Source: Gaopeijia sp032250675 (lineage in GTDB: Bacteria > Gemmatimonadota > Gemmatimonadetes > Longimicrobiales > Gaopeijiaceae). Taken from it: a DNA stretch of 64,000 bases. The stretch spans positions 1 through 64,000 of the forward strand of contig JAVVEY010000002.1 of the NCBI GenBank assembly GCA_032250675.1. Reading direction: 5' to 3'. Every line of letters begins with the position of its first letter. The stretch's first letter is position 1. The notes under the pieces are model-generated. The model was not told the origin of the DNA. It made no database searches and worked only from the letters and a program-made list of their open reading frames with translations. Positions 1 to 7,911 of this stretch are shown piece by piece. The position numbers and the translations under genes were made by a program.

Positions 1-1
1 G

Positions 2-97
2 GCGGCGGTTGTCGTGAACCATCGCGTCGTCGCGCCGGACCACCCGATCGCGGCCTCGGACGAGGTCGCGCTCCTCCCTCCCGTCGCGGGCGGATGA
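2..97 (+). CDS. moaD: MoaD, molybdopterin synthase small subunit (C-terminal fragment)
   Basis: Only the last 31 residues are inside the window; the start lies upstream. The tail ends DEVALLPPVAGG followed by a stop. The terminal Gly-Gly after an ALLPPV stretch is the hallmark of MoaD, whose C-terminus is thiocarboxylated and donates sulfur to cyclic pyranopterin monophosphate inside MoaE. The stop overlaps the moaE start (ATGA, 4 bases), so the two molybdopterin synthase subunits are translationally coupled. Another beta-grasp sulfur carrier such as ThiS is excluded by the moaE and moaA neighbours. Confidence 0.85.
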   Translation, partial: AAVVVNHRVVAPDHPIAASDEVALLPPVAGG

Positions 98-648
98 GCG
101 ACGCGCGCGCCGGGGGCGCCCGCGTGGTGCGCGCCGACCTCACCGACACCTCCCTCGATCCCGCCGATCTCCTCGAGGCGGTGGCCGATCCCGCTCACGG
201 CGCCTCGCTCCTCTTCGTCGGCACCGTGCGCGACCACGCCGACGGGCGCCCCGTCTCGGGGATGCGCTACGAGGCGTACGTCGCGATGGCCGAGCACGTC
301 CTGCACGAGATCGCCGAGGAGGCGGCGAGTTGCCTCGGCAGGGGGGCGATCGCGGTGACCCACCGGATCGGCACCCTCGCGATCGGCGAAACGAGTGTCG
401 CGATCGCCGTCGCGAGCCCGCACCGCGCGCCCGCGTGGGAGGCCGGGCGGTACGTGATCGAGGAGATCAAGCGCCGCCTCCCCGTATGGAAGCACGAAGA
501 CTACGCCGATGGCGAGGCGTCCTGGGTGGAGGGCCACCCGCTCGAGGCGGAGGGGGAGGCGAGCGCCCGCGTCGGGTCGGACGCCCGGCCCGATGCCCGC
601 GTCGGGCCCGATGCCCCGACCGGCCCGACGGCCGCGGAGGGAGCGTGA
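94..648 (+). CDS. moaE: MoaE, molybdopterin synthase catalytic subunit
   Basis: This 184-residue protein converts cyclic pyranopterin monophosphate to molybdopterin together with MoaD. The MoaE fold is visible as FVGTVRDH (residues 41-48), ASPHRAPAWEA (107-117) and IKRRLPVWKHE (125-135). The two lysines K126 and K133 have the same seven-residue spacing as the catalytic lysines of Escherichia coli MoaE. The conserved domain ends near residue 150. The last 33 residues are a low-complexity tail rich in Arg, Pro, Asp and Gly built from imperfect repeats (RVGSDARPDARVGPDA), which is not part of the family and may be disordered. The start overlaps the moaD stop and the stop overlaps the GTG start of moaA. 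Confidence 0.95.
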   Translation: MSDARAGGARVVRADLTDTSLDPADLLEAVADPAHGASLLFVGTVRDHADGRPVSGMRYEAYVAMAEHVLHEIAEEAASCLGRGAIAVTHRIGTLAIGETSVAIAVASPHRAPAWEAGRYVIEEIKRRLPVWKHEDYADGEASWVEGHPLEAEGEASARVGSDARPDARVGPDAPTGPTAAEGA

Positions 649-1706
649 GCCGTGGCCCCGCCCTCCCGATCGTGGATCGACCCGCTCCGGGGAGCGATCC
701 GGAGCGCGTCCGCGCCGGCGGCGCGATGGTGGACGGCTTCGGACGCACGATCGAGTACCTCCGCGTCTCCGTCACCGACAAGTGCAACCTGCGCTGCGTC
801 TACTGCATGCCGCCCGAGGGGCTCCCCTGGATCCCGAAGTCCGAACTCCTCTCGTGGGAGGAGATCCGCGACGTCGTCGCCACGATGGCGCCGATGGGGC
901 TCCGGCGCGTGCGCCTCACCGGAGGCGAACCGCTCGTGCGTCGCGACATCCCCACCCTCGTTCGCCTTCTGCGCGAGATCCCCGGGATCGAGGATCTCTC
1001 GCTCTCGACCAACGCCGTGCTCCTCGCCGACCACGCCGACGCCCTCGTCGACGCCGGGCTTGATCGGGTGAACATCTCGCTCGACTCGCTGCGCGACGAG
1101 CGGATCGACGCGATCGCGCGCCGCCCCGGCGCGGCCGCCTCGATCCGGCGGGGGATCGCCGCCGCCGAACGCGTCGGGCTCGCTCCGATCAAGCTCAATG
1201 TGGTCGTGATGCGCGGGCGCAACGACGACGAGATCGAGGCCTTCGCGCGGATGACGCTCGATCACCCCTGGCACATCCGCTTCATCGAGGTCATGCCGAC
1301 CGGGGCCAACCTCGAGGTCTCACGCGCCGAGGAGGTAACGTGCGACGAGGTGCTCGAGCGGATCGCTGTGATCGACACCCTTGAGCCCGTCGAGGGCCCG
1401 ACGGGCAATGGCCCCGCGCGCTACTGGCGCTTCCCCGGCGCCGCCGGCACGATCGGCGTGATCACCCCGATGAGCCACACCTTCTGCGACCGCTGCAACC
1501 GCATGCGGCTCACCGCGGACGGAAAGCTGCGCCCCTGTCTCTTCGGCGACCTCCACACCGACCTGCGGGGCCCGCTACGCAGCGGCGATCCGATCCGTCC
1601 GCAGATCGAGCGCGCGCTCCGCATCAAGCCGGAGCGGCACCTCCTCGAGCGCGGAAGCGACGTCGGCTCGGGCGGGCTCGCCGCGCTCTCGCAGACCGGC
1701 GGGTAG
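645..1706 (+). CDS. moaA: MoaA, GTP 3',8-cyclase (radical SAM)
   Basis: Catalyses the first step of molybdenum cofactor synthesis, rearranging GTP to 3',8-cyclo-GTP with S-adenosylmethionine. The radical SAM cluster CNLRCVYC (C47, C51, C54 from the GTG start), the SAM-binding LTGGEPLVR, the second cluster CDRCNRMRLTADGKLRPC and the C-terminal Gly-Gly tail needed by MoaA are all present. I take GTG 645 because it overlaps the moaE stop as GTGA and has GGAGGG just upstream; this gives 353 residues. ATG 726, giving 326 residues and starting MVDGFGRTIEYLR, matches the usual family length and is a serious alternative start. Confidence 0.93.
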   Translation: MSRGPALPIVDRPAPGSDPERVRAGGAMVDGFGRTIEYLRVSVTDKCNLRCVYCMPPEGLPWIPKSELLSWEEIRDVVATMAPMGLRRVRLTGGEPLVRRDIPTLVRLLREIPGIEDLSLSTNAVLLADHADALVDAGLDRVNISLDSLRDERIDAIARRPGAAASIRRGIAAAERVGLAPIKLNVVVMRGRNDDEIEAFARMTLDHPWHIRFIEVMPTGANLEVSRAEEVTCDEVLERIAVIDTLEPVEGPTGNGPARYWRFPGAAGTIGVITPMSHTFCDRCNRMRLTADGKLRPCLFGDLHTDLRGPLRSGDPIRPQIERALRIKPERHLLERGSDVGSGGLAALSQTGG

Positions 1707-1743
1707 GCGGCGGCGTTCGTCGGCCGCTGTTTGCCGCCCGCCC

Positions 1744-1772
1744 TTGAGCGGCTTCCTTCCCCTCTCTAGCTT
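1744..1772 (+). promoter_or_regulatory. Promoter before mdh
   Basis: TTGAGC (1744-1749), a 17-base spacer and TAGCTT (1767-1772) lie in the 162-base gap between moaA and mdh. The same arrangement appears before nuoA, sucC, yceD and rpsA. The predicted leader to the mdh GTG is about 90 bases. Apart from this and an AGAGGA ribosome-binding site nothing else was seen in the gap. Confidence 0.6.
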
Positions 1773-1868
1773 GCGGAGCCGGGACGGCGCGTCGCCGTTC
1801 CCGGACGGTCGACGACGATCCACACCCCCACCCGCCTCCGCGGACACACCCCGAAAGAGGAAGCCACC

Positions 1869-2798
1869 GTGAGCGCTCGCAAGATCACCGTAGTCGGAGC
1901 CGGCAACGTCGGGGCTACTGCAGCCCAGCGCATCGCCGAGAAGGAACTCGCCCGCGAAGTCGTCATGATCGACATCGCCGAGGGGATTCCGCAGGGAAAG
2001 GGGCTCGACCAGTGGGAGAGCGCCCCGATCGAGGGGTTCGACACACGGATCACGGGATCGCAGAGCTACGACGCCGCCGCGGGATCGGAGATCTTCGTCG
2101 TCACCGCGGGGATCGCGCGCAAGCCGGGGATGAGCCGCGACGACCTCCTCAAGACGAACGCCTCGATCGTCGGGAGTGTCGCGGAAGAGATCGCGCGCAT
2201 CGCGCCCGACGCGATCATCATCATGGTGTCGAACCCGCTCGACGTGATGTGCCATGTGGCGATGAAGGCCAGCGGCTTCCCGCGCGAGCGCGTGATCGGG
2301 ATGGCCGGGATCCTCGACACCGCCCGCTACCGCTCCTTCATCGCGCTCGAGCTCGACGTCTCCGTCGAGGATATCCAGGCGCTCGTCCTCGGCGGTCATG
2401 GCGACACGATGGTGCCGCTCCTCTCGACGACCTCGGTGAGCGGGATCCCGCTCACGCACTTCCTCGACGAGGAGCGCATCGAGGCGCTCATCGAACGCAC
2501 CCGGAAGGGGGGCGCCGAGATCGTCGGGCACCTGAAGACGGGGAGCGCCTACTACGCGCCCTCGGCCGGAGCGGTGCAGATGGTCGAGGCGATCGTGAAC
2601 GACAAGCGGCGCATCCTCCCGTGCGCGGCGTGGCTCCAGGGCGAGTACGGACACAAGGGGCTCTTCCTCGGGGTGCCGTGCAAGCTGGGGGAGGGGGGGC
2701 TCCTCGAGATCATCGAACTCGATCTGAACGAGCACGAGGCGAGCGAACTCGCCAACTCCGCGCAGGCCGTACGCGACACGATGTGCGCCCTCGCGTGA
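1869..2798 (+). CDS. mdh: Malate dehydrogenase (LDH-like type)
   Basis: NAD-dependent oxidation of malate to oxaloacetate in the TCA cycle. The 309-residue protein starts with the Rossmann motif VVGAGNVG (residues 8-15), with D35 at the end of the second strand indicating NAD preference. The substrate loop carries R84 and R90, R153 lies in ILDTARYRS, and the catalytic histidine is H177 in GGHGDTM. An arginine rather than glutamine at the specificity-loop position separates malate from lactate dehydrogenase. The GTG start has AGAGGAAG about 8 bases upstream. It is followed after 97 bases by sdhCAB, so the malate and succinate oxidation genes are neighbours. Confidence 0.96.
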   Translation: MSARKITVVGAGNVGATAAQRIAEKELAREVVMIDIAEGIPQGKGLDQWESAPIEGFDTRITGSQSYDAAAGSEIFVVTAGIARKPGMSRDDLLKTNASIVGSVAEEIARIAPDAIIIMVSNPLDVMCHVAMKASGFPRERVIGMAGILDTARYRSFIALELDVSVEDIQALVLGGHGDTMVPLLSTTSVSGIPLTHFLDEERIEALIERTRKGGAEIVGHLKTGSAYYAPSAGAVQMVEAIVNDKRRILPCAAWLQGEYGHKGLFLGVPCKLGEGGLLEIIELDLNEHEASELANSAQAVRDTMCALA

Positions 2799-2895
2799 GA
2801 CGCCCCTCCCGGGCGGAAACTCTTTCGGGCCTTCCACGCTTGCAGTACCGGGGCCGCGCGGCGCGGTCCCGCGTCGAACTCAATTCGGAGCAGCG

Positions 2896-3627
2896 ATGCC
2901 ACGCGTCGTGAATCTCTACCGATCCTCGGTCGGCAAGAAGATCGTGATGGCCCTCTCGGGCCTCATCCTCTTCGGCTTCATCGTCGGCCACATGGCCGGC
3001 AACCTCAAGGTGCTCCAGGGGTGTCACCCCGCGGAAGTGGGGGACCACGCGGCCGGCCTCTCGGTGCCCGGGCAGACGTGCGCCCTCGACACCTACGCCG
3101 AGTTCCTGCGCGAGGCCGGCTACCCGGCGATGCCGCAGGGCGCGCTCCTCTGGAGCTTCCGCCTCCTCCTCCTCGGCGCGGTCGGGGCGCACGCCGTCTC
3201 CGCCTTCCAGCTCTGGAGCCGGGCGCGCGCCGCGCGGCCCGAGGGGTACGGACGTCCGAAGGACATCTCCTTCACCTACGCCTCGCGCACGATGCGGTGG
3301 GGGGGCGTCATCCTCCTCCTCTACATCGTCTACCACCTCCTCCACTTCACCACCGGGCAGGCGCACTCCGACTTCATCGCCGGCGGGGTGCACCACAACT
3401 ATGTGGCCGCCTTCCAGAACCCGCTGATCCTCGCGATCTACCTCGTCGCCAATGCGGCGCTCTGCCTGCACCTCTTTCACGGTCTCTGGAGCGCGACGCA
3501 GACGCTCGGCGCCAACCATCCGAAGTACAACCACCTCCGACGCCCCATCGCGACCGCCATCTCGCTCGCGATCTTCGTCGGATTCATGATTCCGCCGGTG
3601 CTCGTCTTCGCCGGCGTGGTGAGGTGA
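2896..3627 (+). CDS. sdhC: Succinate dehydrogenase cytochrome b558 subunit
   Basis: Membrane anchor of succinate:quinone oxidoreductase. It is 243 residues long with about five membrane spans (approximately residues 16-36, 84-105, 135-155, 178-198, 215-238), the one-subunit di-heme type found in Bacillus, Bacteroidetes and Gemmatimonadota rather than the separate SdhC and SdhD of Proteobacteria. Histidines inside or next to the spans (for example in GHMAGN, GAHAVSAFQLW, YHLLHFTTG and LHLFHGLWSA) are the likely heme ligands. No sdhD follows, consistent with this type. The sdhA start is 13 bases downstream. Confidence 0.92.
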   Translation: MPRVVNLYRSSVGKKIVMALSGLILFGFIVGHMAGNLKVLQGCHPAEVGDHAAGLSVPGQTCALDTYAEFLREAGYPAMPQGALLWSFRLLLLGAVGAHAVSAFQLWSRARAARPEGYGRPKDISFTYASRTMRWGGVILLLYIVYHLLHFTTGQAHSDFIAGGVHHNYVAAFQNPLILAIYLVANAALCLHLFHGLWSATQTLGANHPKYNHLRRPIATAISLAIFVGFMIPPVLVFAGVVR

Positions 3628-3640
3628 GGGGAGAGAGACC

Positions 3641-5554
3641 ATGGAATTGAACGCGCGCATCCCCTCGGGGCCGATCGAGCAGAAGTGGGCGAACCATCGC
3701 TTCGAGATGAAGCTGGTGAACCCCGCGAACAAGCGGAAATACGACGTCATCATCGTCGGCACGGGGCTCGCCGGCGCCTCGGCCGCGGCCACGATGGGCG
3801 AGCTGGGCTACAACGTCCACGCCTTCACCCATCACGAATCTCCCCGGCGCGCGCACTCGATCGCCGCGCAGGGCGGGATCAACGCCGCCAAGAACTACCA
3901 GAACGACGGCGACTCGATCCACCGCCTCTTCTACGACACGGTGAAGGGGGGAGACTTCCGATCGCGCGAGGCGAATGTGCACCGCCTCGCCGAGGTGAGC
4001 CTCAACATCATCGACCAGGCGGTGGCGCAGGGCGTACCCTTCGCGCGCGAGTACGGCGGGCTGCTCGCGAACCGCTCCTTCGGCGGCGCGCAGGTCTCGC
4101 GGACCTTCTACGCGCGGGGGCAGACGGGGCAGCAGCTCCTCCTCGGCGCGTACCAGGCGCTCGAGCGGCAGGTGCGCGCGGGGACCGTCACGATGCACGC
4201 GAGCACCGAGCTCCTCGACGTCGTCGTGATCGACGGGGTCGCGAAGGGGATCGTTACGCGCGACCTGACGACGGGGACGATCGAGTCGCACGCGGCCGAC
4301 GCGGTGGTGCTCTGTACCGGCGGCTACTCCAACGTCTTCTACCTCTCCACCAACGCGCAGAAGTCGAACGTCACCGCGACCTGGCGCGCCCACAAGCGCG
4401 GCGCGGGCTTCGCCAACCCCTGCTACACGCAGATCCACCCGACGTGCATCCCGCCCTCGGGGGAGTATCAGTCGAAGCTCACCCTGATGAGCGAGTCGCT
4501 GCGCAACGACGGACGGATCTGGGTGCCGAAGGACCCCGACGACACGCGCGCGGGCAACGACATCCCCGACGACGCGCGCGACTACTACCTCGAGCGCCTC
4601 TACCCCTCCTTCGGCAACCTGACGCCGCGCGACATCGCCTCCAGGCGGGCCAAGGAGATGGTCGACAAGGGGCACGGCGTGGGCCCGATGGAGAACGGCG
4701 TCTTCCTCGACTTCCGCCACGCGATCGAGCGGCTCGGGAAGGAGACGGTCGCCGAGCTCTACGGCAACCTCTTCGAGATGTACGAGCGGATCACGGGGGA
4801 GAACCCGTACGAGCGTCCGATGCGGATCTTCCCCGCGCCGCACTACACGATGGGCGGGCTCTGGGTCGACTACGACCTCATGACGACCGTCCCCGGGCTC
4901 TTCGCCGCGGGCGAGGCGAACTTCTCCGATCACGGCGCGAATCGTCTGGGCGCGAGCGCGCTCATGCAGGGACTCGCCGACGGCTACTTCGTGGTGCCGC
5001 TCACGATCGGCAACTACCTCGCCACGGTGAAGCCGGGCGAGGTCGACACCGGCCACGCCGCCTTCGCGGACACCGAGCGCGACGTGATGGCGCGTCAGAC
5101 GAAGCTCCTCGAGGTCAACGGCTCGCGCTCGGCCGCCTCCTTCCACCGCGAGCTCGGCGCGCTCATGTGGGAGAACTGCGGAATGGAGCGGACCGAGGAG
5201 AGGCTCCGGGCCGCGCTCGAGCGGATCCCCGCGCTGCGCGAGGAGTTCTGGAAGGACGTGCGGGTGCCCGGCGATGGGGAGGGGCTCAACCTCTCGCTCG
5301 AACAGGCCGGCCGCGTCGCGGACTTCCTCGAATTCGCCGAGGTGATGTGCTGGGACGCGCTCACCCGCGACGAGTCGTGCGGCGCGCACTACCGCCCCGA
5401 GCATGTGACCGACGAGGGTGAGGCGAAGCGCGACGACGAGAACTTCGCGCACGTCGCCGTCTGGGAGTTCACCGGGGTGGGCGAGGCGCCGAATCGCCAC
5501 ACCGAGGAACTCGAATTCGAGAACGTCCCGCTCTCGCAGAGGAGCTACAAGTAA
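3641..5554 (+). CDS. sdhA: Succinate dehydrogenase flavoprotein subunit
   Basis: Oxidises succinate to fumarate using covalently bound FAD. The FAD-binding IIVGTGLAGASAA is at residues 38-50, and H72 in RAHSIAAQGGINAAKN is the histidine that carries the flavin in this family. HPTCIPPSGEYQS forms the substrate loop, and GAHYRPEH lies in the C-terminal domain. At 637 residues it has the length of the Bacillus/epsilon-type enzymes that pair with a one-piece cytochrome b. The stop overlaps the sdhB start by one base (TAATG), so the subunits are co-translated. Confidence 0.97.
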   Translation: MELNARIPSGPIEQKWANHRFEMKLVNPANKRKYDVIIVGTGLAGASAAATMGELGYNVHAFTHHESPRRAHSIAAQGGINAAKNYQNDGDSIHRLFYDTVKGGDFRSREANVHRLAEVSLNIIDQAVAQGVPFAREYGGLLANRSFGGAQVSRTFYARGQTGQQLLLGAYQALERQVRAGTVTMHASTELLDVVVIDGVAKGIVTRDLTTGTIESHAADAVVLCTGGYSNVFYLSTNAQKSNVTATWRAHKRGAGFANPCYTQIHPTCIPPSGEYQSKLTLMSESLRNDGRIWVPKDPDDTRAGNDIPDDARDYYLERLYPSFGNLTPRDIASRRAKEMVDKGHGVGPMENGVFLDFRHAIERLGKETVAELYGNLFEMYERITGENPYERPMRIFPAPHYTMGGLWVDYDLMTTVPGLFAAGEANFSDHGANRLGASALMQGLADGYFVVPLTIGNYLATVKPGEVDTGHAAFADTERDVMARQTKLLEVNGSRSAASFHRELGALMWENCGMERTEERLRAALERIPALREEFWKDVRVPGDGEGLNLSLEQAGRVADFLEFAEVMCWDALTRDESCGAHYRPEHVTDEGEAKRDDENFAHVAVWEFTGVGEAPNRHTEELEFENVPLSQRSYK

Positions 5555-6318
5555 TGAGGCTGAAGCTGAACGTCTGGCGGCAGAGCGGTCCGAACGATCC
5601 GGGGCGCTTCGAGACGTACGACGCCACCGAGATCTCGCCCGACATGTCCTTCCTCGAGATGCTCGACGTCGTCAACGAGCGCATCCTCGCCGACGGGGGC
5701 GAGCCGATCGCCTTCGACCACGACTGTCGCGAGGGGATCTGCGGGTCGTGCGGGATGATGATCAACGGCGTGCCGCACGGGCCGAAGAGCCTCACGACGG
5801 TCTGCCAGCTCCACATGCGAACCTACTCGGACGGCGACGAGTTGTGGATCGAGCCCTTCCGCGCGCGCGCCTTCCCCGTCCTCAAGGACCTCTACGTCGA
5901 CCGCACCCCCTTCGATCGCATCATCCAGGCGGGGGGCTACATCTCGGTGCGCACCGGGAGCGCCCAGGACGCCAACGCCGACCCGATCCGCAAGAGCGAC
6001 GCCGACGCCGCCTTCGACGCCGCCGCCTGCATCGGGTGCGGTGCGTGCGTCGCGGCGTGCCCCAACGCCTCGGCGATGCTCTTTACCTCGGCCAAGATCG
6101 CGCACCTCGCGCACCTCCCGCAGGGGCAGGCCGAGCGCTACACGCGCGTGCTCGACATGGTCGACCAGCACGACGACGAGGGGTTCGGCAACTGCACGAA
6201 CCACGGCGCGTGCGAGAACGCCTGCCCCAAGGGGATCAGCGTCGACTACATCGCGCAGCTCAACCGGGATCACTTCAGGGCGACGGTGACGGCTGACTCG
6301 GAGGGCGTGGGCGCCTGA
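5554..6318 (+). CDS. sdhB: Succinate dehydrogenase iron-sulfur subunit
   Basis: Carries electrons from SdhA flavin to the membrane quinone site. Three cluster motifs are complete: [2Fe-2S] at C58, C63, C66 and C84; [4Fe-4S] at C159, C162, C165 and C169 (CIGCGACVAACP); and the third cluster at C214, C220 and C224 (CTNHGACENACP), the pattern of a [3Fe-4S] centre. The length of 254 residues is normal. The stop codon shares its last base with the ATG of the next gene, a secreted propeller protein not normally found in sdh operons. Confidence 0.97.
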   Translation: MRLKLNVWRQSGPNDPGRFETYDATEISPDMSFLEMLDVVNERILADGGEPIAFDHDCREGICGSCGMMINGVPHGPKSLTTVCQLHMRTYSDGDELWIEPFRARAFPVLKDLYVDRTPFDRIIQAGGYISVRTGSAQDANADPIRKSDADAAFDAAACIGCGACVAACPNASAMLFTSAKIAHLAHLPQGQAERYTRVLDMVDQHDDEGFGNCTNHGACENACPKGISVDYIAQLNRDHFRATVTADSEGVGA

Positions 6319-7451
6319 TGAGCCGTCCAGATCGCTCTTCGTTCGTGAGTGCATGGACAAAGAGCGCGCTGACGCTGCTCCTGGTGGTCGTTGTGACGGT
6401 ACCTGTGGCGGGCGCACAGGAGCGCGTTACGGTCGGGCCGCTCGTGGCGAGCTTTACGGACGGAAGCGAGCCGCTCCACCTCGTGGAGTCGATGCTGTTG
6501 GTCGGGAATTTCCTCTACGTGGTCCACCGGGGCGCTTCGGAGGTACTCCGGTACTCCCTCCCCGGGGGTGAGCTCGAGCGCGCCACGGGACGGCGGGGAG
6601 AGGGGCCGGGAGAGTTTTCATGGCCGACGTGGCTCGGTGCGTGCGACGACGAGCGGCTCTTCGTCTGGGACGGCATGCCGGATCGGGTGACCGTCTACGA
6701 TCACGATCTCACCCTGGTGCGCACCTTCGTCGTTCCCCAGCTGGCGAGTGGCGGCCGGCCTGTCCAGGTGCGCTGCGCCCCGAACGGACTCGTGGCCACC
6801 TACGATAACTTCGTGATGGAGATCCCGGAGGGGCCGTATCGACGGGAGCACCAGTTGGCTCTTCTCCCGTTGGAGGGTGGCGAACCGGAGATGCTGTGGC
6901 GCGTGCGCGGCGACGAGCGCTATCGGTACTCGACGAGCGACGGCCTTCGAACCTTCGGGAAGGTCCAGGTCGTGGTGGGCACGCCTTCAGGCGTCGTCCT
7001 GGGCGACGCGGACAGCTGGCGCCTCTTGGAGCATGACCTCGAGGGTGAGGTTGTGACGACCTATGCGCTGCGTGGTGAGCAGCTGCGCCCCATCACCCGG
7101 AGCGACCTCGAGGCCTGGTGGGCGTATGACCTGACCAAGGCAGAGCCTTACGGTGAAGAGGTCGTCGGGAACCGGCGGCGGTCTCAGCGAGAGACGCAGT
7201 ACCCGGAATACTACCCGCCGTACGCCGAGGCCCTCGTCGTGGGCGAGGAGCTCTGGGTGCAGCGGTATCAGGCCTTCACCGATCCCGCTCAGCGATGGGA
7301 GGTCTTCGCCCTCTCCGGGGGCGCCCACCTCGCGTCACTCGAAACCCCTCGCGGCTTCGCCCTCCGGGCAGCCGGAGACTCGCTGATCGCGGGGGTCCAC
7401 ACCGACGCGCTGGACGTGGAGACGATTCAGGTGTATCGGCTGGTACGGTAG
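6318..7451 (+). CDS. Secreted six-bladed beta-propeller-like protein
   Basis: A 377-residue protein with an N-terminal signal peptide (hydrophobic stretch around residues 17-33, likely cleavage after VAGA before QE). The rest resembles the six-bladed beta-propeller proteins common in Bacteroidetes and Gemmatimonadota: RRGEGPGEFSWPTWLG is the recurrent G-G-GPGEF blade signature, followed by repeated strand-turn units such as LFVWDGMPDRVTVYD. No catalytic residues were recognised; binding or scaffolding in the periplasm is a guess. It starts one base inside the sdhB stop, yet its leucine codons (TTG, CTG) differ from the CTC-rich neighbours, hinting at separate origin. Function unknown. Confidence 0.75.
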   Translation: MSRPDRSSFVSAWTKSALTLLLVVVVTVPVAGAQERVTVGPLVASFTDGSEPLHLVESMLLVGNFLYVVHRGASEVLRYSLPGGELERATGRRGEGPGEFSWPTWLGACDDERLFVWDGMPDRVTVYDHDLTLVRTFVVPQLASGGRPVQVRCAPNGLVATYDNFVMEIPEGPYRREHQLALLPLEGGEPEMLWRVRGDERYRYSTSDGLRTFGKVQVVVGTPSGVVLGDADSWRLLEHDLEGEVVTTYALRGEQLRPITRSDLEAWWAYDLTKAEPYGEEVVGNRRRSQRETQYPEYYPPYAEALVVGEELWVQRYQAFTDPAQRWEVFALSGGAHLASLETPRGFALRAAGDSLIAGVHTDALDVETIQVYRLVR

Positions 7452-7460
7452 GCGTTCGAT

Positions 7461-7500
7461 CTTGACCATCTTGGGTAACTTGACCAACTTGTGCAAGATA
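7461..7500. promoter_or_regulatory. Repeated operator-like boxes upstream of the toxin-antitoxin pair
   Basis: A 13-base box occurs twice, CTTGACCATCTTG (7461-7473) and CTTGACCAACTTG (7479-7491), 18 bases apart and differing at one position. The second runs into CTTGTGCAAG (7488-7497), an inverted repeat. This sits directly upstream of the Phd-type antitoxin gene, where an autoregulatory antitoxin would be expected to bind. The role is inference from position and repetition. Confidence 0.5.
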
Positions 7501-7536
7501 GTCGGACGTTCAGGTGCCTGAATCAAGGATGGCCCC

Positions 7537-7908
7537 ATGACGAAGCGCAGTGGACGCGCCCGCACCTCGCACGTGGAGGACCCCGCCGCCACGACCACCG
7601 TCACCTCGACCGAGGCGCAGAACGCCCTCGGCGAGTTGATCGATCGGGTCGGGAGCGGCGAGCGCGTCTACATCACGCGCTACGGTCGGCCGCGCGCCGT
7701 CCTCGTCTCCGCGGAGACCTGGGCGGAGCTCGCGGGCCCCGTCCCGGTCGACCTCTCGGAGCTCGAGGCGTCGTTCGAGGCCAGACTCCGGCGGATGCAG
7801 ACCCCCGACCACCAGAGTGCGGTGGACACCCTCTTCGAGATGTCGGGTGAGGAGGTGGGGAAGGCCGCCTTCGATACAGCGCCTCTCCGGGACGCGGAGG
7901 GATGCTGA
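7537..7908 (+). CDS. Phd/YefM-family antitoxin
   Basis: A 123-residue protein. Residues 21-70 (TVTSTEAQNALGELIDRV, then GERVYITRYGRPRAVLVS) match the Phd/YefM DNA-binding fold, in which the N-terminal dimer binds the operator and the C-terminal tail wraps the toxin. The last 50 residues are charged and variable, as expected of a toxin-binding tail. AAGGA lies about 6 bases before the ATG. It is followed after 3 bases by a zeta-like kinase gene, an uncommon partner: Phd antitoxins usually neutralise Doc or RelE/YoeB-type toxins. Repeated boxes upstream suggest autorepression. Confidence 0.85.
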   Translation: MTKRSGRARTSHVEDPAATTTVTSTEAQNALGELIDRVGSGERVYITRYGRPRAVLVSAETWAELAGPVPVDLSELEASFEARLRRMQTPDHQSAVDTLFEMSGEEVGKAAFDTAPLRDAEGC

Positions 7909-7911
7909 TCG

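Noticed and set aside
330..644. Extension of moaA back to an ATG at 330
   Set aside because: It would overlap most of moaE and adds low-complexity residues not found in MoaA; GTG 645 or ATG 726 fit better.
1773..1868. Riboswitch in the mdh leader
   Set aside because: No conserved aptamer pattern could be recognised in the 96-base leader.
2799..2895. Separate promoter for sdhCAB
   Set aside because: The stretch around 2841-2852 is similar in sequence to the mdh -10 region (ACGCTTGCAG versus TAGCTTGCGG), but there is no acceptable -35, so read-through from mdh is equally likely.
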